A stretch of DNA of 19,535 bases from Poriferisodalis multihospitum (lineage in GTDB: Bacteria > Actinomycetota > Acidimicrobiia > Acidimicrobiales > Poriferisodalaceae), in NCBI GenBank assembly GCA_028278755.1, contig JAPYOI010000050.1:1-19535 (forward strand), in the 5' to 3' direction. Both the position numbers and the translations under genes were made by a program. Below the pieces are notes generated by a model that was given only the letters and a program-made list of their open reading frames with translations, searched no databases and had not been told where the DNA came from. Shown here piece after piece: positions 9,068-16,157 of this stretch. Within the stretch, counting starts at the first letter, position 1. The number at the start of each line of letters is the position of its first letter.

Positions 9068-10807
9068 TCACATCGCCTCGGGCGCGTCCACGCCGAGCAG
9101 GTCGAGGCCGATCGCCAAGCCGATGCGCGTGCCCTCGGTCAGGCACAGCCGGGCGTCACGCACCTCTGGCGGATTGTCGCTGTGCAGGATCGGGCAGTCG
9201 TGGTAGAAGCCGTGGAAGGCGGCGGCAAGATCGCGCACCCATGTCGTCACCTTGTGAGGCGCCCGCTCGCGCAGCGCTGTCTCGACCACCGACGGCAGCA
9301 CTTCGAGCGCGCGCAGCAGCGCCACTTCCCGCTCACCGACCAGCGGTCCCAGATCGGTGCCCGCGGGCGGCACGGGTTCGACCCCAGTCGATTCGGCGCG
9401 CCTGGCCACCGAGGCGATCCGGGCGTGCGCGTACTGCACGTAGAAGACGGGATTCTCTGCCGCCTGGGCCGACAGCAGGTCGATATCGATGGTCTGGCGC
9501 GAGTCGATCGACTGCAGCAGGAAGGCGAAGCGCGCCACGTCGGGGCCCACCGCGTCGATGAGCTCGCGCACCTCGACCATGGTGCCAGTGCGCTTGGACA
9601 GTTCGATGACTTGGCCATCGCGCATCAGCGTGACGTTCTGGCCGACGATGGCCTCATAGGACTCCGCCGGATGCCCCAGCATCTGCATGGCTGCGGCGAT
9701 GCGCGGCACATAGCCATGGTGGTCAGCGCCCAGCACGTCGATAACGAGGTCGACGGTCTCATTGTCCGGGTCGTGCCGACGGGTGTCGCCAATGGCACCG
9801 CGGCGTTGCAGCGCTCGGAGCCGGCGAAGATCGAACTTGGCATCGTGGTAGGCGATGTCGGGAACGAAGTAGGTCGGCTCGCCGTCGCTGCGGTAGAGCA
9901 CACGGTCTTTGTCGTCGCCGAAGTCGCTGGTCCGCAGCCACTCGGCGCCGTCCTCGGTGTAGGTCCATCCACCCTGACGCAGTCCAGCGATTGCGTTGTC
10001 CATGGCACCAGACGCCACGAGCTTGTTCTCGCTTTGCCAGTGGTCGAAGCCGACATTCATCGCTTCAAGCGCCTCGCTGACATCACGCAAGGCGCGGTCG
10101 CGTCCCCAGGACGCCGCGTAAGCCGAGCCGCCGAGTGCCTCGAGCGCCGCCGTGAGATCGTCCGCACCCGACGACGCGCCAGCGCTCAACTCCGACGCCA
10201 GCTCGGTCGCCCACTCGGCGACGTACTCGCCGTGATAGCCGTCGTCGGGCACAGGACGGTCGTCGAGCCGGGCTGCCAGGGAACGCCCGAAGAGCTCCAT
10301 CTGCGTGCCGCGGTCGTTGACGTAGTACTCGGTGTGGGTCTCGTAGCCACACCGACGGAACAAGCGGGCCAAGCTGTCGCCGAACGCCCCCCAGCGGCCG
10401 CCGCCCGCGTGCAGCGGTCCGGTGGGATTGGCCGACACGAATTCGAGGTTTACGGTCTGTCCGGCACCGGCGTCGTGGCGGGCGTAGGAGCCGGCACCGA
10501 GGCGCAGCACCGCTCCGAGTACTTCGTGCAGCCACGACGGTGCCAAGTGGAAGTTCACAAACCCCGGTCCGGCCACCTCGGTCCGTTCGAGATGCGGCAA
10601 GCCGGTGCCGTCGAGCTCGGCAGCGAGTCGCTGCGCCAGATCGCGAGGCGCCATCACTGCGCCCTTCGCATGCACCAATGCGGCATTTGTCGACCAGTCG
10701 CCGTGATCGGCGCGAGCCGGTCGTTCGAGGCCGATGCGCGACGGGTCAGCGTCGACGCCAAGGCGCGTCAACGCCTCCGAGATTGCGCCAGCCAGCACTG
10801 CTTCCAT
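9068..10807 (-). CDS. argS: Arginyl-tRNA synthetase
   Basis: 579 residues from the ATG at 10807; a GTG one codon earlier is also possible. GGAG lies eight bases before the ATG. It is a class I synthetase with an N-terminal Add1 tRNA-contact domain (to about 110). The catalytic domain has SANPTGPLHAGGGRWGAFGD, where HAGG replaces HIGH as in other actinobacterial ArgRS (HIGG in mycobacteria). The KMSKS equivalent is degenerate (LSKRTGTM), which is normal for ArgRS. The DALR anticodon-binding domain starts near NPVFYVQYAHARI and ends in the usual LGLDAP-like tail (GVDAPEAM). It is the first gene of the lysA-hom-thrC operon. A tRNA-Arg gene lies divergently 155 bases away. Confidence 0.96.
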   Translation of the reverse strand: MEAVLAGAISEALTRLGVDADPSRIGLERPARADHGDWSTNAALVHAKGAVMAPRDLAQRLAAELDGTGLPHLERTEVAGPGFVNFHLAPSWLHEVLGAVLRLGAGSYARHDAGAGQTVNLEFVSANPTGPLHAGGGRWGAFGDSLARLFRRCGYETHTEYYVNDRGTQMELFGRSLAARLDDRPVPDDGYHGEYVAEWATELASELSAGASSGADDLTAALEALGGSAYAASWGRDRALRDVSEALEAMNVGFDHWQSENKLVASGAMDNAIAGLRQGGWTYTEDGAEWLRTSDFGDDKDRVLYRSDGEPTYFVPDIAYHDAKFDLRRLRALQRRGAIGDTRRHDPDNETVDLVIDVLGADHHGYVPRIAAAMQMLGHPAESYEAIVGQNVTLMRDGQVIELSKRTGTMVEVRELIDAVGPDVARFAFLLQSIDSRQTIDIDLLSAQAAENPVFYVQYAHARIASVARRAESTGVEPVPPAGTDLGPLVGEREVALLRALEVLPSVVETALRERAPHKVTTWVRDLAAAFHGFYHDCPILHSDNPPEVRDARLCLTEGTRIGLAIGLDLLGVDAPEAM

Positions 10808-10831
10808 CACTACGGCTCCATCACCGAGGCG

Positions 10832-10837
10832 AACCTA
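10832..10837 (-). promoter_or_regulatory. Candidate -10 box for argS operon
   Basis: TAGGTT on the minus strand, 24 bases before the argS ATG. No -35 at proper distance is convincing. ACAATTGT (10863-10870) is a perfect palindrome further upstream. Confidence 0.25.
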
Positions 10838-10917
10838 TCCCTGCCGGGTGCCGAACCTCGTGACAATTGTGCGCAGGCGCTCCGAGACCGGGGTCGTGCC
10901 GCTCGTTGGTCGGTAGC

Positions 10918-10947
10918 TTGACCGGGCATCGGGTCCGGGAATCGAAT
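10918..10947 (+). promoter_or_regulatory. Candidate promoter of tRNA-Arg
   Basis: TTGACC (10918-10923, five of six matches to TTGACA) is followed 18 bases later by TCGAAT (10942-10947, four of six matches to TATAAT). The predicted transcription start falls a few bases before the tRNA gene at 10963. Confidence 0.4.
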
Positions 10948-10958
10948 CCAGCCGGACC
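10932..10958. repeat. Inverted repeat GGTCCGG / CCGGACC upstream of tRNA-Arg
   Basis: A perfect seven-base inverted repeat, arms 10932-10938 and 10952-10958, with 13 bases between, spans the presumed -10 box and ends four bases before the tRNA. It could be an operator or chance. Confidence 0.4.
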
Positions 10959-10962
10959 GCCA

Positions 10963-11034
10963 GCCCTCGTAGCTCAGGGGATAGAGCAGTGGCCTCCGGA
11001 GCCATGTGCGCAGGTTCGAATCCTGCCGAGGGCG
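10963..11034 (+). tRNA. tRNA-Arg (anticodon CCG)
   Basis: A 72-base cloverleaf. The acceptor stem GCCCTCG/CGAGGGC pairs fully, as does the D stem GCTC/GAGC. The anticodon stem is GTGGC/GCCAT (one G-T pair) with loop CTCCGGA, giving anticodon CCG at positions 34-36, which reads CGG. The variable loop is GTGC. The T stem GCAGG/CCTGC closes loop TTCGAAT. The discriminator is G at 11034 and no CCA is encoded, so CCA must be added enzymatically. It is divergent from argS, the gene for its own synthetase. Confidence 0.95.
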
Positions 11035-11037
11035 CTG

Positions 11038-11056
11038 CGCCGGCACCATGCCGGCG
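11038..11056. terminator. Perfect 7-bp hairpin after tRNA-Arg
   Basis: CGCCGGC and GCCGGCG pair around the loop ACCAT. It starts four bases after the tRNA and lies nine bases past the stop of the converging gene at 11065, so it may serve both strands. It lacks a U tract. Confidence 0.5.
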
Positions 11057-11064
11057 GTGGGCGC

Positions 11065-11481
11065 TCAAGCCGTGGCGGACCAACCTGTCAATTCGGTGCG
11101 CTGGATGACGATGGCGGCGCCGACGGGCGGCTCCGCGGCGTACTGCGGGTAGCGCTTGCACAACAACTCGATCGCATGCCGATGCTGCGCACCCTCGGTG
11201 TGCACCGCGGCGCGCCCTCGCAGGCGCACCCACCACAAGCGCTCCCAGTCGGTGTCGTCGTAGTGCTCGATCAGCATCGTGACCTCAGGGAAGCGTCGAA
11301 CGTTGTCGAGCCGCTTGAGGTCCATGGTCGTCTTGGGCTTGTGGTCGACCGCTGTCACCACCACGTCGTCCTCGAACGCGTAGGTGCATGGCACCAGGTC
11401 GACGCGCCCGTCGGACCGGATCGTCGCGAGGGTTGCCACCCGTCCCTGCTCGAGCAGCTCCAGCAGTTCAGCCTCTGTCAC
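11065..11481 (-). CDS. PPOX-class F420-dependent flavin/oxidoreductase, Rv0121 family
   Basis: 138 residues, a single split-barrel domain of the pyridoxamine phosphate oxidase-like fold. ATLATIRSDGRVDLVPCTYAF, in two halves, is the opening strand pair of the fold. VVVTAVDHKPKTTMDLKRLDN and the following IEHYDDTDWERLWWVRLRG are typical of the Rv0121 family, with RYPQYAAEPP near the end. Members use the deazaflavin F420 rather than FMN; the physiological substrate is unknown. The start is a GTG at 11481. A TAGGGT box lies eight bases upstream, so the mRNA is probably nearly leaderless. It faces away from an FrhB-family gene, another F420-type protein. Confidence 0.85.
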   Translation of the reverse strand: MTEAELLELLEQGRVATLATIRSDGRVDLVPCTYAFEDDVVVTAVDHKPKTTMDLKRLDNVRRFPEVTMLIEHYDDTDWERLWWVRLRGRAAVHTEGAQHRHAIELLCKRYPQYAAEPPVGAAIVIQRTELTGWSATA

Positions 11482-11489
11482 GGCGCGCC

Positions 11490-11495
11490 ACCCTA
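11490..11495 (-). promoter_or_regulatory. Candidate -10 box of PPOX gene
   Basis: TAGGGT on the minus strand, eight bases before the GTG start at 11481; it fits the TANNNT pattern seen at other starts in the window. Confidence 0.35.
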
Positions 11496-11587
11496 GAGCC
11501 CTGAACAGCGGTTTCAGCGCTCCGCGGGCCTAGGCCGATCGTGTCGCCCTGCGAGGTCGTCGCTGTTCGTTCTCAAGACGCCTGCCG

Positions 11588-11593
11588 TAGTCT
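11588..11593 (+). promoter_or_regulatory. Candidate leaderless -10 box of FrhB-family gene
   Basis: TAGTCT lies exactly six bases before the ATG at 11600, which itself has no Shine-Dalgarno. This fits a leaderless transcript. Confidence 0.45.
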
Positions 11594-11599
11594 GGCGAC

Positions 11600-12784
11600 A
11601 TGGCAATGACCGGGGAAACGACCGAGGCCCCTCCCGCATCCAACGGGGCGCCGCAGCGCTGGACCTTCCAGTGGAAGGAACTGTACGACGAGGTCATCAC
11701 CACCGGGCTGTGCACCGGATGCGCCGGCTGCGTGATCTCCTGCCCGCACGACGTCATCGGCTACGAGCACGTGCAAGGCGGGTTCACCCCGTTTCACCTC
11801 GAAGAGGAGCTCGGTCTCGAAGACTGCGGCCATGGCCAGAAGGGCTGCACGAGCTGCACCCGTGCCTGCCCTCGCTTCCGCACGTGGGAAGACGAGGCCG
11901 ACGACTTCATGTTCGGCCGCCACCGCACCGCCGACGAGCCGTCGGGTGTATTCAAGGACATCATCCTGACCAGGGCGTCCGACGACTTCGTCCACGAGAT
12001 CGGCCAGGACGGCGGGCTCGTGTCGGCAATCCTCATCTGGGCGCTCGACCATGGCTACATCGACGCCGCGCTGACGTCGTACGTCGGCGAGGGCGAGGGC
12101 AACCAGTGGACGGCCTCGCCGGGCGTGGCGTTCAACCGCGACGACGTATTGCGGGGCGCGGGCAGTCGCTACACGTACTCGGCCAACACGCTCGCCTACG
12201 ACGAGGCAATGGAGGCCGGCGCGCAGAAGATCGCGCTGGTCGGCATGAGCTGCCAGAGCTCGATCGTGCCGGTCGCCAAGTCGCGCAAGGTCGGCAAGGT
12301 CGGCAACCGCTTCGTGCTGAACATCGGCCTGCTGTGCTCGAAGTCGTTCGACGAGGCGATCTTCGAGGAGCTGTTCGAGCAGAAGTACGGGCTCGACCGC
12401 CACCGGATCCGCAAGACCAACATCAAGGGCGTCTTCCAGATCTGGACCCACGACGGCGGCTACTACGAGATCAACCTCAAGGAATGCCACGCCTGGACCC
12501 GCGAAGGCTGCAACCACTGCCCCGATTTCGCCGCCGAGCACGCCGACATCTCCACCGGCGGCATCGGCAAGTACAGCGACTGGACCCTCACGATCGTCCG
12601 CACCGACATCGGCCGCGAGATCATCATGAAGATGCTCGCCGACGGCTCACTGATCGGGCGTCCAGGCGACGAGGACCCGGGTGCCATCGCGCTCATGCAC
12701 AAGCTCAGCGAGAAGTCGCGTGTCCGCTGGCCGAAATTCGCGTGGGACAAGCCCGCCCTGCTGCCCGAGCCCACCAAGAAATAG
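11600..12784 (+). CDS. Coenzyme F420 hydrogenase/dehydrogenase beta subunit (FrhB) family iron-sulfur protein
   Basis: 394 residues. Two ferredoxin-type clusters are seen near the start: C38, C41, C44, C48 (CTGCAGCVISCP) and C76, C83, C86, C90 (CTSCTRACP). The FrhB N- and C-terminal domains follow, with the family signature IGQDGGLVSAIL, a conserved GMSCQSS segment, and the terminal cysteine patch CNHCPDF followed by ADISTGGIG. Family members bind FAD and move electrons between reduced F420 or ferredoxin and a substrate; they include F420 hydrogenase beta subunits and hydroxymethyl chlorophyll reductase. No hydrogenase partner is nearby, so the electron partner cannot be named. The context next to an F420-type PPOX protein supports an F420 role. 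It is cytosolic, with no membrane segment. It ends three bases from the converging lipoprotein gene. Confidence 0.88.
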   Translation: MAMTGETTEAPPASNGAPQRWTFQWKELYDEVITTGLCTGCAGCVISCPHDVIGYEHVQGGFTPFHLEEELGLEDCGHGQKGCTSCTRACPRFRTWEDEADDFMFGRHRTADEPSGVFKDIILTRASDDFVHEIGQDGGLVSAILIWALDHGYIDAALTSYVGEGEGNQWTASPGVAFNRDDVLRGAGSRYTYSANTLAYDEAMEAGAQKIALVGMSCQSSIVPVAKSRKVGKVGNRFVLNIGLLCSKSFDEAIFEELFEQKYGLDRHRIRKTNIKGVFQIWTHDGGYYEINLKECHAWTREGCNHCPDFAAEHADISTGGIGKYSDWTLTIVRTDIGREIIMKMLADGSLIGRPGDEDPGAIALMHKLSEKSRVRWPKFAWDKPALLPEPTKK

Positions 12785-12787
12785 GGG

Positions 12788-13423
12788 CTACAGGCAGAGG
12801 TTCAGGAAGTCGACGATGCCCGGCTGGATCTCGTTGCTTGCGAGGAAATCGTTCAGCCGGTGGGCCGGGACGACTTCCTGGGCGCGGGCCAGCGAGCAGG
12901 CGCACAGGCTTCTCATCCGATCTGAACCGGCCGAGCACGCGTCCAGGTACGTCTGCCGTTGAGCATCGGACCATTCGGGCGGCGGCCCGGCCTCACGGCA
13001 GTCCACCAATGCTCCCGCGAGTTCTGGAGAGAACTCCAGCGCACCTGACATGCGGTCCTCGAATACCTCGAGATCGATAACTGTCAGGCTGCCTTCGATG
13101 CGGTCAGCCGCACAGTGGCAGGGCCCGACAAGGCCTGTGTCGGCCGCGCACGCATCCATGAAGGCGGTGAGCGGCTCGATCGCGAGCAACCCCGGTGCGC
13201 CAGTGCCGGGCACGGTCGGCGGAGCGAGCGTGCCCGGGTTCCCGAGCCCCGCGTCAGCGCCAGCGGAGCCGGAGCCAGTGCCCGCGGGCTCCACCTCGAC
13301 CACTGTGGCTGAGCACGCGAATATGCCCGCCGATGCCAGTAGGGCAGCCACCAGTCGTGCGCCCCGCCGGAGGTGGGGCCGCCTTAATTCAGGCAGGCGC
13401 GAGGTTCGCCAGCCGGCGCGCAT
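12788..13423 (-). CDS. Cys-rich putative lipoprotein with duplicated four-cysteine module
   Basis: 211 residues from the ATG at 13423. Residues 1-23 are Arg-rich, 24-36 hydrophobic (LVAALLASAGIFA), and Cys37 sits in a lipobox-like IFAC, so it is probably exported and lipid-anchored. A Gly/Pro/Ala linker (to about 80) precedes two similar modules. Module 1 has C92, CxC at 102-104 and C142; module 2 has C163, CxC at 174-176 and C210. Each begins with an aromatic/hydrophobic-DAC motif and contains hydrophobic helices, suggesting two disulfide-bonded or metal-binding helical repeats. The start overlaps the glycosylase gene by 35 bases. A GTG at 13351 would leave too short a signal peptide. No named family is recognised. 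Confidence 0.7.
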   Translation of the reverse strand: MRAGWRTSRLPELRRPHLRRGARLVAALLASAGIFACSATVVEVEPAGTGSGSAGADAGLGNPGTLAPPTVPGTGAPGLLAIEPLTAFMDACAADTGLVGPCHCAADRIEGSLTVIDLEVFEDRMSGALEFSPELAGALVDCREAGPPPEWSDAQRQTYLDACSAGSDRMRSLCACSLARAQEVVPAHRLNDFLASNEIQPGIVDFLNLCL

Positions 13424-14138
13424 CGCGGAGCACCGTATCGGCCATGTCGGCGGTGAGACGGCCAGTGAAGGTGTTCTGCTGACTGGGATGGAACGAGCAG
13501 ATGATGCGGGAGATGCCAGCAAGCGGCAGCAGCTCGGCTGACCCAGGGCCTGCGGGCACCTCAGCGATGACACCGTGGCCGAAGCGGGGACGCGGTCGCA
13601 CCCCGCCGATCGTGCACAGTACGCCGTACGCGAATGCGCCCAAGGCGACTGCGACGCGAGCATTGACCAGCAGCGCCAGCTCGCGCTCGAGGAATGGCCG
13701 GCAGGCGTCGCGCTCAGTGGGAGTGGGCTTGTTGGCCGGCGGCGCGCAGCGAACCGCTGCGGTGATGTACGCGTCGCGCAGCGCGAGCCCGTCGCCGGCG
13801 CGCACGGAAGTCGGCTGGTTGGCGAAGCCGCAACGATGCAGGGCTGCGTAGAGGAAGTCGCCCGACCGGTCGCCGGTGAACATCCGGCCCGTGCGGTTCG
13901 CGCCGTGCGCAGCCGGCGCCAAACCGACGAGCACGACCGCTGCCGCCGGGTCGCCGAAGCCGGGCACGCCGCGGCCCCAGTAGTCCTCGTCGGCGAAGGC
14001 CGCCCGTTTGTCGGCGGCGGTCTGCTCGCGCCACGTCACGAGCCGGTCGCAGCGCCTGCATGCTGCGACCTCGTCGTTCAGCGAGTGCAAGGCCGCGATG
14101 CTCGCTGCATCGCCGGGCGGGCTCGGTGGGGCGCTCAC
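13389..14138 (-). CDS. Family 5 uracil-DNA glycosylase (UDGb)
   Basis: 249 residues from a GTG at 14138. It excises uracil, and often hypoxanthine, from DNA. The motif GLAPAAHGANRTGRMFTGD (72-90) is characteristic of family 5 and lacks the catalytic Asp/Asn of families 1 and 4 at this loop. HPSQQN is the second active-site motif. C27 and C30 (CRRC), C131 and C146 should bind a 4Fe-4S cluster. The GTG was chosen because the frame upstream runs into the divergent phosphatase gene and lacks conservation. CACACT lies six bases before it. Its stop overlaps the lipoprotein start, suggesting cotranscription. Confidence 0.92.
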   Translation of the reverse strand: MSAPPSPPGDAASIAALHSLNDEVAACRRCDRLVTWREQTAADKRAAFADEDYWGRGVPGFGDPAAAVVLVGLAPAAHGANRTGRMFTGDRSGDFLYAALHRCGFANQPTSVRAGDGLALRDAYITAAVRCAPPANKPTPTERDACRPFLERELALLVNARVAVALGAFAYGVLCTIGGVRPRPRFGHGVIAEVPAGPGSAELLPLAGISRIICSFHPSQQNTFTGRLTADMADTVLRDARRLANLAPA

Positions 14139-14144
14139 CCTGCG

Positions 14145-14165
14145 AGTGTGCCAGGCAAGTAGCTT
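14145..14165. promoter_or_regulatory. Overlapping divergent leaderless promoters
   Basis: The two start codons at 14138 (minus) and 14173 (plus) are separated by only 34 bases. On the minus strand CACACT (14145-14150) lies six bases before the glycosylase GTG. On the plus strand TAGCTT (14160-14165) lies seven bases before the phosphatase GTG. The two -10 boxes are ten bases apart, so each -35 region would lie inside the other gene. Confidence 0.4.
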
Positions 14166-14172
14166 CGACCCG

Positions 14173-14811
14173 GTGCCGAACCGAACTCGACCCACACTGC
14201 TGCTGTTCGTCCGGCACGGGCTCACGCCGACCACCGGCGTCGAGCTGTACGGCCGGCGACCCGGCGTGCACCTGTCGGAGGCCGGAACGCAACAGGCGCA
14301 GCGTGCTGCAGAGCGAATCGCCGCAGGAGGGCGCCGGGTGGCGGCTGTCTATGCCAGCCCGCTGGAGCGTGCCCAGGAGACTGCCGCGCCGATAGCCGCT
14401 GCCCTCGGACGCCGCGTGCGCACCCATGACGGCCTCAACGAAGCAGACATGGGCCGCTGGACGGGCCGCAAGCTCAATCAGCTGCGCAAGCTGGCGGCAT
14501 GGTCGCAGGTGCAGCGTTATCCCAGCGGCTTTCGCTTCCCCGACGGCGAGACATTCCGTGAGATGCAAACGCGCATAGCGGCGACGGCGAGCGATCTGGC
14601 GGCCCGCCATCGCGGCGCGACCGTTGTCGCCGTCAGCCACGCCGACCCCATTCGGGCGCTGGTGGCAGATGCCATGGGCACCCATCTGGATCTCTTCCAG
14701 CGGATCGTCGTGTCGCCGTGCTCGGTGACTGCGATCCTGTACGCCGCTGACGGCCCCGTCGTGCTGGCCACCAACAGCACATCCGACCTCGCAGCATTGG
14801 CTCCGGCATGA
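14173..14811 (+). CDS. Histidine phosphatase superfamily protein, MSMEG_4193 family
   Basis: 212 residues from the GTG at 14173. The catalytic histidine is in LFVRHGLT (His15), followed by SPLERAQETA, the acid/base region EADMGRWTGRK and the second histidine in SHADPIRAL. The domain is a single phosphoglycerate mutase-like fold with no signal peptide. The family is typical of actinobacteria and is usually adjacent to DUF3090 and SCO1664-family genes, as here; its substrate is unknown. Its stop overlaps the next start (ATGA), so the two are translationally coupled. A longer frame starting at 14008 exists but would overlap the divergent glycosylase gene and is not conserved before VPNRTRP. Confidence 0.9.
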   Translation: MPNRTRPTLLLFVRHGLTPTTGVELYGRRPGVHLSEAGTQQAQRAAERIAAGGRRVAAVYASPLERAQETAAPIAAALGRRVRTHDGLNEADMGRWTGRKLNQLRKLAAWSQVQRYPSGFRFPDGETFREMQTRIAATASDLAARHRGATVVAVSHADPIRALVADAMGTHLDLFQRIVVSPCSVTAILYAADGPVVLATNSTSDLAALAPA

Positions 14812-15317
14812 GTGACGATTTCGACCTCCGCAATCCCGACACGTTCGTGGCGGGCACCGTCGGGCCGCCCGGCCAGCGGATCTTCTTCCTGCAGGCAACC
14901 GAGGCCGGCCATGTCGTCTCGCTCAAGCTGGAGAAGGGGCAGGTCTGGGCGCTGGCGAACCTGCTCAGCGAGCTGCTTGAGGGCGAGAGCTACGAAGGGC
15001 CCGCGGCGGCCTTCGGCGAGTTGGTCGAACCCGTGACCGCCGCATGGACCGTCGGTCGCCTCGCCACCGGCATGGACACCGAGGGCAAGGTCATCGTCGT
15101 GGTCGCCGACGAGATCGATGACGATGACGACGACCCCGAAGCCGACACGGACGCTGCGGGAGAAATATCGCCCGAGGACGACGAGCGCACCGGCGGTCGA
15201 GCACGTATCCACCTCGACTACGCGACGGCACTCGGATTCGCTCAGCAAGCACTGCTGCTCGTCGAAGAAGGCCGCGACTTCGGCATGCGCAACGGGCACC
15301 GTCCGCCCAAGACATGA
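14808..15317 (+). CDS. DUF3090 family protein lacking the usual C-terminal zinc motif
   Basis: 169 residues. The beginning (FVAGTVGPPGQRIFFLQAT, VSLKLEKGQVWALA) is a clear DUF3090 match. The family normally ends with a cysteine knuckle of the form CPLC...GHxCP followed by NGY. Here the corresponding end reads GRDFGMRNGHRPPKT, so the knuckle is absent while the flanking NG remains, and the whole protein has no cysteine. An unusually acidic run, DEIDDDDDDPEAD, occupies the middle. It starts inside the stop of the phosphatase gene. Its function is unknown; it belongs to an actinobacterial trio that commonly sits near mycothiol biosynthesis. Confidence 0.92.
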   Translation: MSDDFDLRNPDTFVAGTVGPPGQRIFFLQATEAGHVVSLKLEKGQVWALANLLSELLEGESYEGPAAAFGELVEPVTAAWTVGRLATGMDTEGKVIVVVADEIDDDDDDPEADTDAAGEISPEDDERTGGRARIHLDYATALGFAQQALLLVEEGRDFGMRNGHRPPKT

Positions 15318-15375
15318 GCATTGCGATTCGTGATCGGCCTCATTCGCACTGTCTCTCCATGAATGAGGGCGGCGC

Positions 15376-16149
15376 GTGAACGCACCCTCCCCGCACCACC
15401 TGATGCCGACCGACGAGGAAGGCGAGCAGCTGAAGCTGCCGGTGATCCGGGATGCGCCTGTGGTAGACGTGCTCGAGGTGCTGCAGGAGGGCGATATCTC
15501 GATCCTGGGACGGATGCCGTACAGCAGCAACGCCACCTTCCTGGTGCGGATCGACCACGCCACCACACCCACGGCCGCTATCTACAAACCCGAGCGGGGA
15601 GAACGACCGCTGTGGGACTTTCCGTCTGGCCTGTACCGGCGCGAGATCGCTGCGTTCGAGCTGTCGGAGGCTCTGGGATGGCACGTCATCCCGCCCACGG
15701 TCGAGCGGGACGGTCCTTACGGGGTGGGGTCGGTTCAGCTGTTCATCGATGCCAACTTCGAAGAGCACTACTTCACGCTGGTTGCCGAGGATCGGCACCA
15801 TGGCGACCTGCGGCGGATCTGCGCGTTCGATCTCATCGCCAACAACACCGACCGCAAGTCGGGTCACTGCTTGGCGTCGCGCTGGGGGCCGATCTACGGC
15901 ATCGACCAAGGCCTGTGCTTCGCCAGCGACTTCAAGCTGAGGACGGTCATCTGGGACTTCGGCGGAGAACCGTTCGACGAAGAGTTAGGCACCGCCATCG
16001 GTTCGGCTGCCGATCCGCCTGCCGAACTGACGCATTGGCTGCGGCCTGACGAGCTCAGCGCCCTGGCCGAACGCGCCGAATGGCTCACCGACTTCGGCAA
16101 GTTCCCCGACGACGACGGCGGCCGCCCCTGGCCCTGGCCGCTGGTCTAG
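15376..16149 (+). CDS. SCO1664-family kinase-like protein
   Basis: 257 residues from a GTG at 15376. It resembles the PI3/4-kinase-like fold: AIYKPERGERPLWDF holds the nucleotide-binding lysine, FDLIANNTDRKSGH is the catalytic loop with Asp and Asn, and YGIDQGLCF the metal-binding Asp. The family is found in actinobacteria next to DUF3090 and the MSMEG_4193 phosphatase, often beside mshC. Its substrate is not known. GAGGGCGG just upstream could be the ribosome site. A six-codon ORF (15359-15379) overlaps the start in another frame. It ends within a perfect hairpin. It is probably in one operon with the two genes before it despite a 58-base gap. Confidence 0.88.
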   Translation: MNAPSPHHLMPTDEEGEQLKLPVIRDAPVVDVLEVLQEGDISILGRMPYSSNATFLVRIDHATTPTAAIYKPERGERPLWDFPSGLYRREIAAFELSEALGWHVIPPTVERDGPYGVGSVQLFIDANFEEHYFTLVAEDRHHGDLRRICAFDLIANNTDRKSGHCLASRWGPIYGIDQGLCFASDFKLRTVIWDFGGEPFDEELGTAIGSAADPPAELTHWLRPDELSALAERAEWLTDFGKFPDDDGGRPWPWPLV

Positions 16150-16157
16150 CCAGCGGC
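16137..16157. terminator. Perfect 8-bp hairpin with a stop codon in its loop
   Basis: GCCGCTGG and CCAGCGGC pair perfectly around the loop TCTAG, which contains the TAG of the SCO1664-family gene. It sits between convergent genes, 23 bases from the etfA stop, and may act in both directions. There is no U tract. Confidence 0.5.

Noticed and set aside
8336..10921. An 861-codon open frame on the plus strand
   Set aside because: It lies antisense to argS and lysA, has no recognisable domain, and follows from the third-position GC bias of the real genes.
10932..10958. Possible tRNA 3' half remnant
   Set aside because: There is a TCGAAT-like loop, but the flanking bases do not form a T stem; treated as an inverted repeat only.
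12760..12800. Terminator between the FrhB and lipoprotein genes
   Set aside because: Only a five-base AGCCC/GGGCT stem with a long loop could be found.
13424..13663. Longer N-terminus of the lipoprotein
   Set aside because: The upstream part is antisense-like low complexity overlapping the glycosylase gene in another frame, and it would bury the signal peptide.
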